Assembly (NCBI RefSeq): GCF_041080655.1
Contig: NZ_CP163525.1
Location: 4,836,001-4,900,000 of the forward strand
Reading direction: 5' to 3'
From: Streptomyces sp. CG4
GTDB taxonomy: Bacteria > Actinomycetota > Actinomycetes > Streptomycetales > Streptomycetaceae
DNA length: 64,000 bases
The position numbers were made by a program, and so were the translations under genes. Each line of letters starts with the position of its first letter. Positions within the stretch are counted from its first letter, which is position 1. The notes under the pieces were generated by a model. The model saw only the letters and a list, made by a program, of their open reading frames with translations, was not told the DNA's origin and did not search any database. Positions 9,140 through 17,576 of this stretch are shown here, one piece after another.

Positions 9140-10485
9140 GTGAGGACCTTCTGTAGGCAGGTGATGAGGGTGCGGGCCTCGACGTTGAGGTAGTGGCTGT
9201 GCCGGATCAGACCGGCAAGCTCGCTCATCGCGACCCAGCGGTGGTCGGAGGACTCGGGCAGCTCCGCTTCCGGGGGAACCTCGACGAGCATGTAGCGGTT
9301 GCGGGCGTGGTGGAAACGTCCGCCCTCCTCGGAGAGCACCGTGTCGAAGAGCACCCGCGCCTTCGGGGCCTGGAGCACGTGGGACAGGAACGGAACCTCC
9401 GGGCCTCCGGGCAGGACCACGTAGTTCTCCGGCGTGCACTGCACGGTGGGTCCCAGTTCGAGAACATCGGCGGCACCGGCCTCGACCCGGGTGCCGACGA
9501 GAACGTGCGGACCGGACTCGGTCCGCCGGACCAGAAAGGCGGCGACTCCCACGCCCCGTGGAGCCAGCAGGGGCTGGGTCCAGCTGTGGACCTCGCGTCC
9601 CTCCGTGGTGACGTCGACTGCGATGATGTCGAAGAAGGCGCCGTCCTCGTGGGTGATGCGGTCCGGCAGCGTCTTCCAGCCCGTCACCTCCGACAGCGCG
9701 ATCCGCTCCGCGGTCACCTCGTGACGGCTTCGGGCCTCGGTGATCCAGCTGAGCAGCTCGGTGCTCACCTCCCGCTGTCCCGCCGGCTCACCGGCGAAGG
9801 CGAAGGGCAGACATGCCAGCACGCTGCGGGAGTCCATGTTGACCAGGTCGTCGAATTCCAGCAGATGGTGCAACTGCCCGAGAGTGAGCCAACGGAAGCC
9901 GTCGAGGACATCGACGGCGTCGGTGACCTCGACGATGACGTTGCGATTGCGCTTACGGTAGAACCACGACCCCTGTTCCGACTGGCGGGCGTCCGCCAGG
10001 ACGCTGGGGCGGTGCGCGCCGGTGAAGTAGTCGATGTAGGAAACGGCCCTGCCGCTGTGCAGCCTACGGTAGTTGCTGCGGGTGGCCTGCACCGTCGGTG
10101 ACAGCTGCAGGCCGCCGAAGTTGCCCGGCTCCATCTTGGCCTGCATCAGGAAGTGCAGTACCCCGTCGAATTCCTTGGCGACCAGGCCCAGGATCCCGAT
10201 CTCCGGCTGATGGATGACAGGCTGGGTCCAGGCGTGCACCGGACCGGAGTCCCGGTGCACGCGCAGGCCCTCGATCGTGTAAAAGCCACCGCTGTCGTGC
10301 ACGAGGTTGCCGGTTTCCGCGTGGAAGGACCACGAGCGCAGCTGGTCGAACGCGATCCTCCGCACGCGCGAGGCGTCGGCCACCTGCTGCCAGTGCCACC
10401 ACTCGCGGAATCCGTCGAGGGTGGAGGTCGGTGTGGCGAGGGTCGCGGAGGACCGCGCGACCCTCTGCGCGAGCGGCAGGCTCAT
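9106..10485 (-). CDS. NDP-hexose 2,3-dehydratase
   Basis: 459 residues, the standard size of the TylCVI/EryBVI/OleV family, with the duplicated domain visible: FREWWHWQQ near the N-terminus, then two homologous halves each with a TQPxxxxxxxGxxxFLV-like segment and an LxPTVQ(A/C)T motif (LQLSPTVQATRSNY, LELGPTVQCTPENY). It removes the 2-hydroxyl of TDP-4-keto-6-deoxyglucose to give the 3,4-diketo-2,6-dideoxy intermediate. The start ATG at 10485 overlaps the stop of the 4,6-dehydratase gene (ATGA), so the two are translationally coupled. Its presence marks the sugar as 2-deoxygenated. Confidence 0.93.
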   Translation of the reverse strand: MSLPLAQRVARSSATLATPTSTLDGFREWWHWQQVADASRVRRIAFDQLRSWSFHAETGNLVHDSGGFYTIEGLRVHRDSGPVHAWTQPVIHQPEIGILGLVAKEFDGVLHFLMQAKMEPGNFGGLQLSPTVQATRSNYRRLHSGRAVSYIDYFTGAHRPSVLADARQSEQGSWFYRKRNRNVIVEVTDAVDVLDGFRWLTLGQLHHLLEFDDLVNMDSRSVLACLPFAFAGEPAGQREVSTELLSWITEARSRHEVTAERIALSEVTGWKTLPDRITHEDGAFFDIIAVDVTTEGREVHSWTQPLLAPRGVGVAAFLVRRTESGPHVLVGTRVEAGAADVLELGPTVQCTPENYVVLPGGPEVPFLSHVLQAPKARVLFDTVLSEEGGRFHHARNRYMLVEVPPEAELPESSDHRWVAMSELAGLIRHSHYLNVEARTLITCLQKVLTCSPTPPQYDL

Positions 10486-11471
10486 ACCCCTGCCTCCGCC
10501 CGGGCGCGCAGCGGCTCCCACCAGCCCCGGTGGTCGGCGTACCAACGCACGGTCTGGGCAAGTCCCTCCTCGAAGGGGACCGCGGGGGCGTAACCCAGCT
10601 GTTTGGAGATCTTGGTGATGTCGACGCAGTAACGCCGATCGTGTCCCGGTCGGTCCGGCACCCGCTCGATCCGGCTCTCGTCGGCGCCGAACAGTTCGAG
10701 CAGTTTGCCGACCAGGGCACGGTTGCTCAACTCGGTGCCGCCGCCGATGTTGTAGGCCTCGCCGGGCTTTCCGCTCTGGGCGACCAGGGCGACGCCCTGG
10801 CAGTGGTCGTCGACATGCAGCCAGTCCCGTACATGCAGGCCATCCCCGTACAGCGGGATGGTCTGTCCGGACATCAGCCGGGTGACGAAGCGGGGAATGG
10901 CCTTTTCCGGGTACTGGTACGGACCATAGTTGTTCGAGCACCGCGTCACGCACACCGGGAGACCGTACGTGCGGTGGAAGGCCAGACTCAGCAGGTCCGA
11001 CGCCGCCTTCGACGCCGCATAGGGCGAGTTGGGCAGAAGCGGCTCGTCCTCCGTCCACGCACCCCGGTCGATGGTGCCGTACACCTCGTCGGTCGATACA
11101 TGGACGAAACGCCCGGTGCCGGCCTCCAACGCGGCCTGCAGCAGGGTCTGGGTCCCCAGGACGTTCGTACGAACGAACTCCGCGGCGCTGGCGATGGATC
11201 GGTCGACGTGCGACTCGGCGGCGAAGTGGACCACCAGGTCCGTGCCTCTCATCAGGCTGGCCACCAGCGGGCCGTCACAGATGTCGCCGCGCACCACCGT
11301 GAGGCGGGGGTGGTCCGCCACCGGTGCGAGGTTGGCCTCGTTTCCGGCATAGGTGAACCTGTCCAGCACGGCCACCGAGGCGTCCGCGAGTTCCGGGTAC
11401 CGGCCGCTCATAAGGTGACGCACGAAGTTGGAGCCGATGAAGCCGGCCCCCCCGGTCACAAGAATCCTCAT
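10482..11471 (-). CDS. rmlB: dTDP-glucose 4,6-dehydratase
   Basis: 329 residues. It has the extended SDR GGAGFIG loop (7-13), the RmlB catalytic TDE (127-129) and YxxxK (Tyr151/Lys155). It converts dTDP-glucose to dTDP-4-keto-6-deoxyglucose, the common precursor of deoxysugars. The ATG at 11471 follows GGGGGAG and lies 8 nt after the thymidylyltransferase stop. As a cluster-borne copy it is probably dedicated to the natural product rather than to cell-wall rhamnose. Confidence 0.94.
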   Translation of the reverse strand: MRILVTGGAGFIGSNFVRHLMSGRYPELADASVAVLDRFTYAGNEANLAPVADHPRLTVVRGDICDGPLVASLMRGTDLVVHFAAESHVDRSIASAAEFVRTNVLGTQTLLQAALEAGTGRFVHVSTDEVYGTIDRGAWTEDEPLLPNSPYAASKAASDLLSLAFHRTYGLPVCVTRCSNNYGPYQYPEKAIPRFVTRLMSGQTIPLYGDGLHVRDWLHVDDHCQGVALVAQSGKPGEAYNIGGGTELSNRALVGKLLELFGADESRIERVPDRPGHDRRYCVDITKISKQLGYAPAVPFEEGLAQTVRWYADHRGWWEPLRARAEAGV

Positions 11472-11479
11472 CGCTCCCC

Positions 11480-12361
11480 CTACTGTCGGCCGGACGCCAG
11501 GTCCATCAGGTACAAGCCGTAGTCCGACTTGCCCATGGCGACGCCCAGGCGGTAGCACGCCCCGGCATCGATGTAGCCCATACGCAGGGCTATCTCCTCC
11601 AGGCAGGCGATCCGGACGCCTTGGCGCTGTTCGAGCACCTGGACGTACTGCCCTGCCTGCAACAGCGACTCCGGGGTGCCGGTGTCGAGCCACGCGAACC
11701 CACGGCCGAGGTCGACCAGCCGCGCCCGCCCCTGCTCCAGGTAGGCCATGTTGACGTCCGTGATCTCAAGTTCCCCGCGCGCGGACGGACTGAGGTTCTT
11801 GGTGATGTCGACGACGTCGTTGTCGTAGATGTAGAGACCCGTGATCGCCAGGTTCGAGCGCGGCCGGGCCGGTTTCTCCTCGATGTGCAGGAGGCGCCCC
11901 TCGGTGTCGACCTCGCCGACTCCGTAGCGTTCGGGGTCCTTGACGCTGTAGCCGAACAGCACACAGCCCGAGACATCGCGCGTGGTCTCCGCGAGCAGCG
12001 CCGAGAAGTTGGGGCCGTGAAAGATGTTGTCACCGAGGATGAGAGTGACGCTGTCATTCCCGATGTAGTCAGCCCCGACGATGAACGCGTCGGCGATGCC
12101 CCGCGGCGAGTCCTGCTGGACGTAGTCGATGCTGATGCCCAGTCGCTCACCGTCACCGAGCAGCCCACGGTAGATGTCGATCTGGTCCGGCGCCGCGATC
12201 ACCAGCACTTCGCGAATACCTGCCAGCATGAGCACCGACAGCGGGTAGTAGATCATGGGCTTGTTGTAGACGGGCAGCAGCTGCTTGGAGAGGGCATGGG
12301 TGAGCGGGTGCAGCCGCGTTCCGCTCCCTCCCGCGAGGATAATCCCCTTCATCTTCACCAA
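11480..12361 (-). CDS. rmlA: Glucose-1-phosphate thymidylyltransferase
   Basis: 293 residues. It has the nucleotidyltransferase signature GGSGTRLHPLT (11-21), KQLLPVYNKPM, and EEKPARPRS with the sugar-binding Glu/Lys. It makes dTDP-glucose from dTTP and glucose 1-phosphate, the first step of the sugar route. The GTG at 12361 lies just after the preceding ketoreductase gene; an ATG two codons further in (12355) is an equally possible start. It is of the short RmlA form typical of natural-product clusters. Confidence 0.94.
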   Translation of the reverse strand: MVKMKGIILAGGSGTRLHPLTHALSKQLLPVYNKPMIYYPLSVLMLAGIREVLVIAAPDQIDIYRGLLGDGERLGISIDYVQQDSPRGIADAFIVGADYIGNDSVTLILGDNIFHGPNFSALLAETTRDVSGCVLFGYSVKDPERYGVGEVDTEGRLLHIEEKPARPRSNLAITGLYIYDNDVVDITKNLSPSARGELEITDVNMAYLEQGRARLVDLGRGFAWLDTGTPESLLQAGQYVQVLEQRQGVRIACLEEIALRMGYIDAGACYRLGVAMGKSDYGLYLMDLASGRQ

Positions 12362-12365
12362 CTAC

Positions 12366-13301
12366 CTAGAGGGCCAGCATCGCTTTGAGCGATTCTTCGA
12401 CGGTGTGGAGCGGGGACCACCCGAGCAGTCCCCGAGCGCGGCCGACGTCGGCGAGAGTCCAGTCGCCGCCGCCGGCGCTCGACAGGGGCGTACCGCCTTC
12501 CTTGATGACCTCCGGCGGCAGGCCGGCGGCGGCCACCATGCCGTAGACCAGGTCCCTCAGGCTGAGGGCCTCTCCACGGCCGATGTTGACGGCTTGACCG
12601 CTGATGTCGCCGCTGGAGCGCACGGCCCGGCCCACGGCGTCGGCGACGTCACGTGTGTCGACATGGTCCCGGCGGGCCGGAGCGAGAGTCAGGTCGATGG
12701 TCTCTTGGGGACCGGTGGCACTCAGCCGGGCCGCCAAGGTGCCAAGGAAACTCTTGGGCGAGGGGTACGGACCGAACACGTTCGCCACCCGCAGGGCGAC
12801 GGCATCGACGTGACCCGCCTCGGCGGCCTCGAGCACCGTGCGCGTGCCGGTCAGTTTTGCGCGCGCGTAGGGGGTTTCGGGCCGAGTGTCGTGGTGTTCG
12901 TCGATGACCGTGCCCGCAGGCACCGGACCGTACTCGTGAATGGTGCCGATGTGGACGAGACGCGGGCGTCCGGCGGCAGCCGCCACCCCCTCGGTGACCA
13001 GGCGGGGAACTCGGACATGGGCGTAATCGAGTGCTGCCGCGGAACGCTCCCAGGTGCCGCTGGCGTTCACCACGGCGTCGGCACGTTCCTCGGTCAGCAT
13101 CGCGCCGACCTCGGGGCCGGTCATCCGCCCCAGGTCACGAGCGAGGAATCGGTGGTCTGCGATCTGTGGCCCGAAGTGCCTGGCCACGGCGACGACGTCG
13201 TGGCCCTGCTGGGCAAGCGTCGCGCAGATCTGCCGGCCCAGGCAGCCAGTCGCGCCCAGGACCACGACACGCGCACGTGCCGGACTGCCGCTGTTGGACA
13301 C
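12366..13301 (-). CDS. NAD-dependent TDP-sugar 4-ketoreductase
   Basis: 311-residue extended SDR with the VVLGATGCLGRQ nucleotide loop, GTIHEYG around the catalytic Thr/Ser and a YxxxK-type motif in TPYARAK. Its length and C-terminal layout match the EryBIV/AveBIV-like 4-ketoreductases that set the C4 stereocentre of 2,6-dideoxysugars. It starts with GTG at 13301, four bases after the 3,5-epimerase stop, and runs directly into rmlA. It is the better candidate for the final C4 reduction of the two reductases in this operon. Confidence 0.82.
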   Translation of the reverse strand: MSNSGSPARARVVVLGATGCLGRQICATLAQQGHDVVAVARHFGPQIADHRFLARDLGRMTGPEVGAMLTEERADAVVNASGTWERSAAALDYAHVRVPRLVTEGVAAAAGRPRLVHIGTIHEYGPVPAGTVIDEHHDTRPETPYARAKLTGTRTVLEAAEAGHVDAVALRVANVFGPYPSPKSFLGTLAARLSATGPQETIDLTLAPARRDHVDTRDVADAVGRAVRSSGDISGQAVNIGRGEALSLRDLVYGMVAAAGLPPEVIKEGGTPLSSAGGGDWTLADVGRARGLLGWSPLHTVEESLKAMLAL

Positions 13302-13304
13302 CTG

Positions 13305-13892
13305 CTACGCCCCCTCTTGCCGGACGCAGTCCTCGTAGCGCGGCAGCAGGCTCTGTGCGGCGACCTCCGCCAGGCTCGCCGCCGCACGGTCACGCGGCGA
13401 CAGAATGGGCTCGAACCCGGGCCAGGGAAGCCCCAGTTCAGGATCCAGCGGATTGATGGCCAGCTCCTGTTCGGCCACGTAGCTGCTGCTGACCATGTAC
13501 GCGAGGACCGTGTCGTCCTCCAGCGCAGCGAAGCTGTGCGCGACGCCCACTGGGAAGTAGACGGCGCGAAAGGACTCGGCGTCGAGTTCGACGGCGTCCC
13601 ACTTGCCGAAGGTCGGCGAGCCGACCCGTACGTCGACCATGACGTCCAGGGCCCGGCCGGACGCGCAGTAGACATACTTGCTCTGCCCGGGGGGCGTCCG
13701 GGTGAAGTGCAGTCCCCGGATGACACCCCTGGACGACCGGCTGTAGTTGATCTGGGCTACGGAGAACGGCTCTCCGACCGTCTGGAGGAAGGAGGGCTCC
13801 TGGAACGGGGCGACGAAGAGACCCCGCTCATCTGTGTGAACGTCGGGAGTGAAGACGAAGGCGCCGGCGACCGCCAGTTCACGCGCCTGCAT
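13305..13892 (-). CDS. dTDP-4-keto-6-deoxyhexose 3,5-epimerase
   Basis: 195-residue RmlC-type cupin. It has the FTPDVHTDERGLF opening, the YSRSSRGVIRGLHF segment with the catalytic His in GLHF, and KYVYCASGRALDVMVDVR. It epimerises C5, and C3 when present, to give an L-configured sugar. The start ATG at 13892 has GGGGAGG upstream and overlaps the 3' end of the glycosyltransferase gene by 14 nt. Together with the 2,3-dehydratase this suggests an L-2,6-dideoxysugar such as an oleandrose or olivose type; C5-only activity cannot be excluded. Confidence 0.9.
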   Translation of the reverse strand: MQARELAVAGAFVFTPDVHTDERGLFVAPFQEPSFLQTVGEPFSVAQINYSRSSRGVIRGLHFTRTPPGQSKYVYCASGRALDVMVDVRVGSPTFGKWDAVELDAESFRAVYFPVGVAHSFAALEDDTVLAYMVSSSYVAEQELAINPLDPELGLPWPGFEPILSPRDRAAASLAEVAAQSLLPRYEDCVRQEGA

Positions 13893-15141
13893 GCGACGCC
13901 TCCCCGCCTCGCTCGGTGACGACGCGCCGCAGGTGCGCCTCGAGTGCGTCGACGGCACTCGTGGTGCCGCCGGCGGCCCGCATCCGCTCCTTCATCCGGT
14001 CGACGTTTCCGCGGATCGCCTCATCCGACGCGACGTCCTCGACCGTCTTGAGCAGCAGTTCCGCGCTCAGCTCGGTGTGGTTGAGGCGACGGCCCAGGCC
14101 CAGCTCCTCGACCCTCCGGGCAGTGGGACGGGTGTCGGAGGACTGAGGGATCGCCACCAGGGGGACGCCGAGGCTCAGCGACTCGGTGACACTACCGGTG
14201 CCGCCGTGGCTGACCAGGAGCCGGGCGTGCGCGAGCACCGCGCTGTGCGACACCCAGCGGTGCACCTCGATGTTGGCCGGCAGCGGGCCGAGTTCGGCCG
14301 GGTCGATGCCGTCGCCCACGGTGATCACGGCGTGCCATGGCCTGTCCGTGAACGTGCTGACGATGGTGTGGAAGAAGTCGGGCAGCTCGTTGAAGATGCC
14401 ACCGAGCGAGACCAGCACCACGGGGAAGCCGTCGGTCGGCGGTTCCCACGTGTCCATGAAGGAGCGGCTGTTGACGCAGGGGCCGACGAAGGCAAACGTC
14501 TCGTCGAAGGTGTCGCCCTCGTACTGGAACTCCCGCGGGAGGTACACCAGGGTCAGTTCCTCGGTGGCGGTGAGGAACTCCTGGGGCGGGGTGTCCACGC
14601 CGTGCGAGGCGAGCAGCCCCGCGAGCGCCGCGAACCACTCCCCCATCCCGGCCGCCAGGGCCTCCGGCTTCTGCTCCTCCTGCCCGCCGTCGGCCGACGG
14701 CGGTGCGTCATGCATGGCCTTGTGCAGCGAGAAGTGCTCATTGCTGGCGAACATGGGATTGAGCTGGACGGCCGGCACGCCCCAGGCGTGGGAGAGTACG
14801 CGGCCGACGTGGAACGCGAGCATGTCGTAGAGGACGAGGTCCGGCCGGTCGTCGGCCAGCCGGACCTTGGCCTCCTCCAGCATCACGATGCCGTCCTTGA
14901 GCACGGTCAGGGGCGTGTTGACCCCGTCCCGGTCCTGGGTCAGGTTCAGCTTCTTGACGTCGTCGAAGGACGAGCTGTAGGTGATGACGTCGGCGCCGGT
15001 ACGCCGGACGGCGTCGGCATGACTCTCCCCGGTCACGAAGCTGACCCGGTGCCCGCGGCGGATCAGTTCCTCGACCACGGCCAAGTTGGGGAAGAGATGC
15101 CCCGCGATGGGCATGCTCATGAAGAGAACGTGCTGTCCCAT
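13879..15141 (-). CDS. Macrolide-type (GT1/MGT) glycosyltransferase
   Basis: 420-residue GT-B enzyme. It has the N-terminal LFMSMPIAGHLFPNLAVV (catalytic His in AGH), a PREFQYEG central segment and the donor-binding SHGGTGSVTES motif. It is close in layout to the two other glycosyltransferases of the window (6022-7224 and 15223-16449) and probably a paralogue of them. It heads the sugar operon and transfers the TDP-deoxysugar made by the genes immediately downstream. Compared with its neighbours it has extra residues near 145-175 (ADGGQEEQ region). Confidence 0.88.
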   Translation of the reverse strand: MGQHVLFMSMPIAGHLFPNLAVVEELIRRGHRVSFVTGESHADAVRRTGADVITYSSSFDDVKKLNLTQDRDGVNTPLTVLKDGIVMLEEAKVRLADDRPDLVLYDMLAFHVGRVLSHAWGVPAVQLNPMFASNEHFSLHKAMHDAPPSADGGQEEQKPEALAAGMGEWFAALAGLLASHGVDTPPQEFLTATEELTLVYLPREFQYEGDTFDETFAFVGPCVNSRSFMDTWEPPTDGFPVVLVSLGGIFNELPDFFHTIVSTFTDRPWHAVITVGDGIDPAELGPLPANIEVHRWVSHSAVLAHARLLVSHGGTGSVTESLSLGVPLVAIPQSSDTRPTARRVEELGLGRRLNHTELSAELLLKTVEDVASDEAIRGNVDRMKERMRAAGGTTSAVDALEAHLRRVVTERGGEASHAGA

Positions 15142-15222
15142 GCGTCAGTGATCCAATCTGGGTGTGTGCCATGGCCTACGGGCACATGGCTGGTGGGCAG
15201 GCAGGTGCAAGTCGCGGGTCGG

Positions 15223-16449
15223 TCAGCCCCGGACGCGGCGGAGGTGGTTCTCGATCTCCCGTGCAGCGCGGCGCGCGCCGCCCGCCTCCTGGATGTGACG
15301 CTGCATGTCCCGCACGTTGGCGCGGATCCGCTCGTCCCCGGCAACCTCCTCCACCGTCTTGCGCAGGGATGCGGAGGTGAAGTCGGCCGCGTCCAGGACA
15401 CGGCCGAGGCCGAGTTCCTCGACCCGGTGGAAGATGGAGGCCGACGCGTAGGACTGCGGGACCACCACCAACGGGACCGCCTTGGCCATGGCCTCCATGA
15501 CACCACCCATACCGCCGTGGGTGACACACACCTGGGCGTACTCGAGGACGGTGAGGTGCGGGACGAACGCGTGAGCCTCAACATTCGCGGGCAGCGGGCC
15601 GAGAGCCGCCAGGTCGACACCCTTGCCGACGGTTATGACCACATGGAACGGGGCGCCGGTGAACGCCTGCACGACAGACTTGAAGAACTCGGGGTGGTCG
15701 TTGACGATGGTGCCCAGGGAGACCAGCACCACCGGCAGTCCGCTGTCCGGCACCTGCCAGGCACCGAGGAAGCCGCGGTCGCTCAGGCAGGGGCCCACGA
15801 AGGCGAATCGCTCATCGAAGAGCTCCCCCGCGTACTGAAATGCCTGCGGCAGGTAGACGACACCGAAATCGGGCACACGTGCGAGCCATTCACCGAGCGG
15901 GGTTTCGATGCCGTTGTCCACGAGCATGGCGGTCGTCTTCGCAAACCATTGCTGCATTTCGGGCGGCATGGCAGCTGCAACGCTCTCAACGTTGTCGACC
16001 GCGGCGTCCGACTCCTCCTGCGTGAAGAGTGCCCGCATCATGTTGAACTTCTCGTTCGACGCGAACATGGGGTTCAACTGGATGGACGGGAGTCCCCACT
16101 TTTCCGCGAGGACCCGGCCGACCTGCGCCGTCATGGTGTCGTAGAGGACCGCGTCGGGCCGGTCGTCCGTGAGCGCCGACTCGGCTGCAGCCAGCATGGC
16201 CAGACCGTCGTCGTGGACAATCAGCGCCATGTCCGACTGCTCCGACTCCAGCTTGAGCCGCACCGGCCGGTCGTAGACGGAGTCGTAGGGCAGGGCTGTG
16301 GCGCCGGCCGCGCCCACGGCGTCCGTCAGGCTCGCTCCTGTCGCGAAGCTCACGCGGTGCCCCTCACGCACCAGTTCTTCGATGACCGCGAGGTTGGGGA
16401 AGACGTGGCCGGGCTGAGGCATGCTCATGAACAGGAGGTGCAGACTCAT
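15223..16449 (-). CDS. Macrolide-type (GT1/MGT) glycosyltransferase
   Basis: 408-residue GT-B enzyme. It begins MSLHLLFMSMPQPGHVFPN, carries PQAFQYAGELF in the middle and the donor-binding THGGMGGVMEA motif. The start ATG at 16449 has GGAG eight bases upstream; the longer reading frame upstream is cysteine-rich and has no ribosome site. It is separated by 81 nt from the next glycosyltransferase and is the first gene after a 178 nt promoter gap that carries CCCCTATC repeats. Three such enzymes suggest two or three glycosylations or a short sugar chain. Confidence 0.88.
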   Translation of the reverse strand: MSLHLLFMSMPQPGHVFPNLAVIEELVREGHRVSFATGASLTDAVGAAGATALPYDSVYDRPVRLKLESEQSDMALIVHDDGLAMLAAAESALTDDRPDAVLYDTMTAQVGRVLAEKWGLPSIQLNPMFASNEKFNMMRALFTQEESDAAVDNVESVAAAMPPEMQQWFAKTTAMLVDNGIETPLGEWLARVPDFGVVYLPQAFQYAGELFDERFAFVGPCLSDRGFLGAWQVPDSGLPVVLVSLGTIVNDHPEFFKSVVQAFTGAPFHVVITVGKGVDLAALGPLPANVEAHAFVPHLTVLEYAQVCVTHGGMGGVMEAMAKAVPLVVVPQSYASASIFHRVEELGLGRVLDAADFTSASLRKTVEEVAGDERIRANVRDMQRHIQEAGGARRAAREIENHLRRVRG

Positions 16450-16592
16450 GAAATAGGCTCCGTTGGCTGGGATCAGTGAAAAGCGCCGACAGCAGGAGCA
16501 CAGAATGCCCCTCGCATAGGGTCGAGCTGTCTGCGTCATTTCTACCGCACATTGCGCACGTGAAGGGATCCCTACAGCCCCCTAAACATGAC

Positions 16593-16619
16593 CCCCTATC
16601 CTCCTGCCGAACCCCTATC
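16593..16619 (-). promoter_or_regulatory. CCCCTATC direct repeats upstream of glycosyltransferase
   Basis: CCCCTATC occurs at 16593-16600 and 16612-16619, 19 nt start to start (about two helical turns), with related CCCCTAAAC just left and ACCCCTTTT just right. Read on the minus strand these are GATAGGGG repeats in the promoter gap of the glycosyltransferase operon. The spacing suits an activator binding one face of the helix; the LAL regulator is the obvious candidate, by inference only. Confidence 0.4.
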
Positions 16620-16627
16620 AACCCCTT

Positions 16628-17362
16628 TTAGGACTGGGTACGCCGGTAAATAAGTGCGTCCACGCCGTCGAGAACCCGACGGAGCGCGAAGATGAATTCG
16701 GTGTCCTGATCATCCGCACTGTCGAACACGCCTGCCTGGATGACCTTGTTGATCGCCGGGAAACGCTCCTTGTCGGCGAGCTTCTCGATCAGCCGGCGGT
16801 ATTCCATCATGACCTCGCGGCCCGAGGCATCCGGCTTTGCGAAGGCTTCGTACGTAACGGCGAGCATGGCGTCGTTTCGGACGATTCCCGCCAGCAGCAG
16901 AATCGTCGACAGTTTTTCCGCCTCCTCCAGGTTCACGTCTTCGAGGAAGGAAAGCCCTTGCTCAACCCATGCGACCTGGTTGGGTGTGGAGGGGGGGCCG
17001 CCGATGGGTACGTGGACCACCCAGGAATGGCGGCGGAGCACCGCCAGGTACGACCAGCTCCAGTGCTCCAGACCGGCCCGCCAGCCGACACACTCCTCGT
17101 CCGGCGCGACCGGGGGCCCGAATGCCTGGTCCACCATGAGCGGAAGCAGCTCGTCCTTCGCCGACACATATCGGTAGAGCGACATGGTCGAGGAATTCAG
17201 TTCTCTGGCAATGCGGTTCATCGAAACAGCACCGAGACCCGACTCCTCGGCGATTTTCACCGCGGTCCCGACGATCCGTTCGAGACTCAGTACGCGTTTG
17301 GGCCCCTTGGTGACTGGTTCCCGCAGCCCCCAGGCCACTTCAATACTCGTCGGCAGGCCCAT
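16628..17362 (-). CDS. TetR/AcrR-family repressor
   Basis: 244 residues. The N-terminal HTH lies at about residues 30-75 (SLERIVGTAVKIAEESGL, SMNRIARELNSSTMSLYRYV), and the C-terminal domain is of the TetR_C type found in repressors of drug exporters. The ATG at 17362 has AAGGAG at ideal spacing; another in-frame ATG at 17380 is possible. It lies directly downstream of the DrrAB-like exporter on the same strand. It probably senses the cluster product and represses the exporter; palindromes upstream of the exporter (19401-19483) are candidate sites. Confidence 0.85.
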   Translation of the reverse strand: MGLPTSIEVAWGLREPVTKGPKRVLSLERIVGTAVKIAEESGLGAVSMNRIARELNSSTMSLYRYVSAKDELLPLMVDQAFGPPVAPDEECVGWRAGLEHWSWSYLAVLRRHSWVVHVPIGGPPSTPNQVAWVEQGLSFLEDVNLEEAEKLSTILLLAGIVRNDAMLAVTYEAFAKPDASGREVMMEYRRLIEKLADKERFPAINKVIQAGVFDSADDQDTEFIFALRRVLDGVDALIYRRTQS

Positions 17363-17489
17363 CCCGCTCTCCTTACCCATTGCCCCTGCTTTCCCGTTTC
17401 ATGCACTCCATCGACACTGTCACAGCAACCTCAATCTATCCCGAAACGGCTGCCTTCAGGGACATTGATATCGGATTCGCAAACCACAG

Positions 17490-17528
17490 CACCGGTCGTC
17501 CGCGACGGGGGGGCACGGACGACCGGTG
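17490..17528 (-). terminator. 13-bp hairpin after the DrrAB-type exporter
   Basis: CACCGGTCGTCCG (17490-17502) and CGGACGACCGGTG (17516-17528) form a perfect 13-bp stem with a 13-nt G-rich loop. It stands about 50 nt beyond the permease stop and before the TetR gene, so it likely ends exporter transcription. Confidence 0.65.
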
Positions 17529-17576
17529 GTCTATGGATTGGGCACACTTACAGTCTGCGTGCCAGGGGGAAGTGCG

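Noticed and set aside
13849..16479. An 876-codon + strand open frame
   Set aside because: Antisense to two well-defined glycosyltransferases; it has no recognisable motif and no ribosome site.
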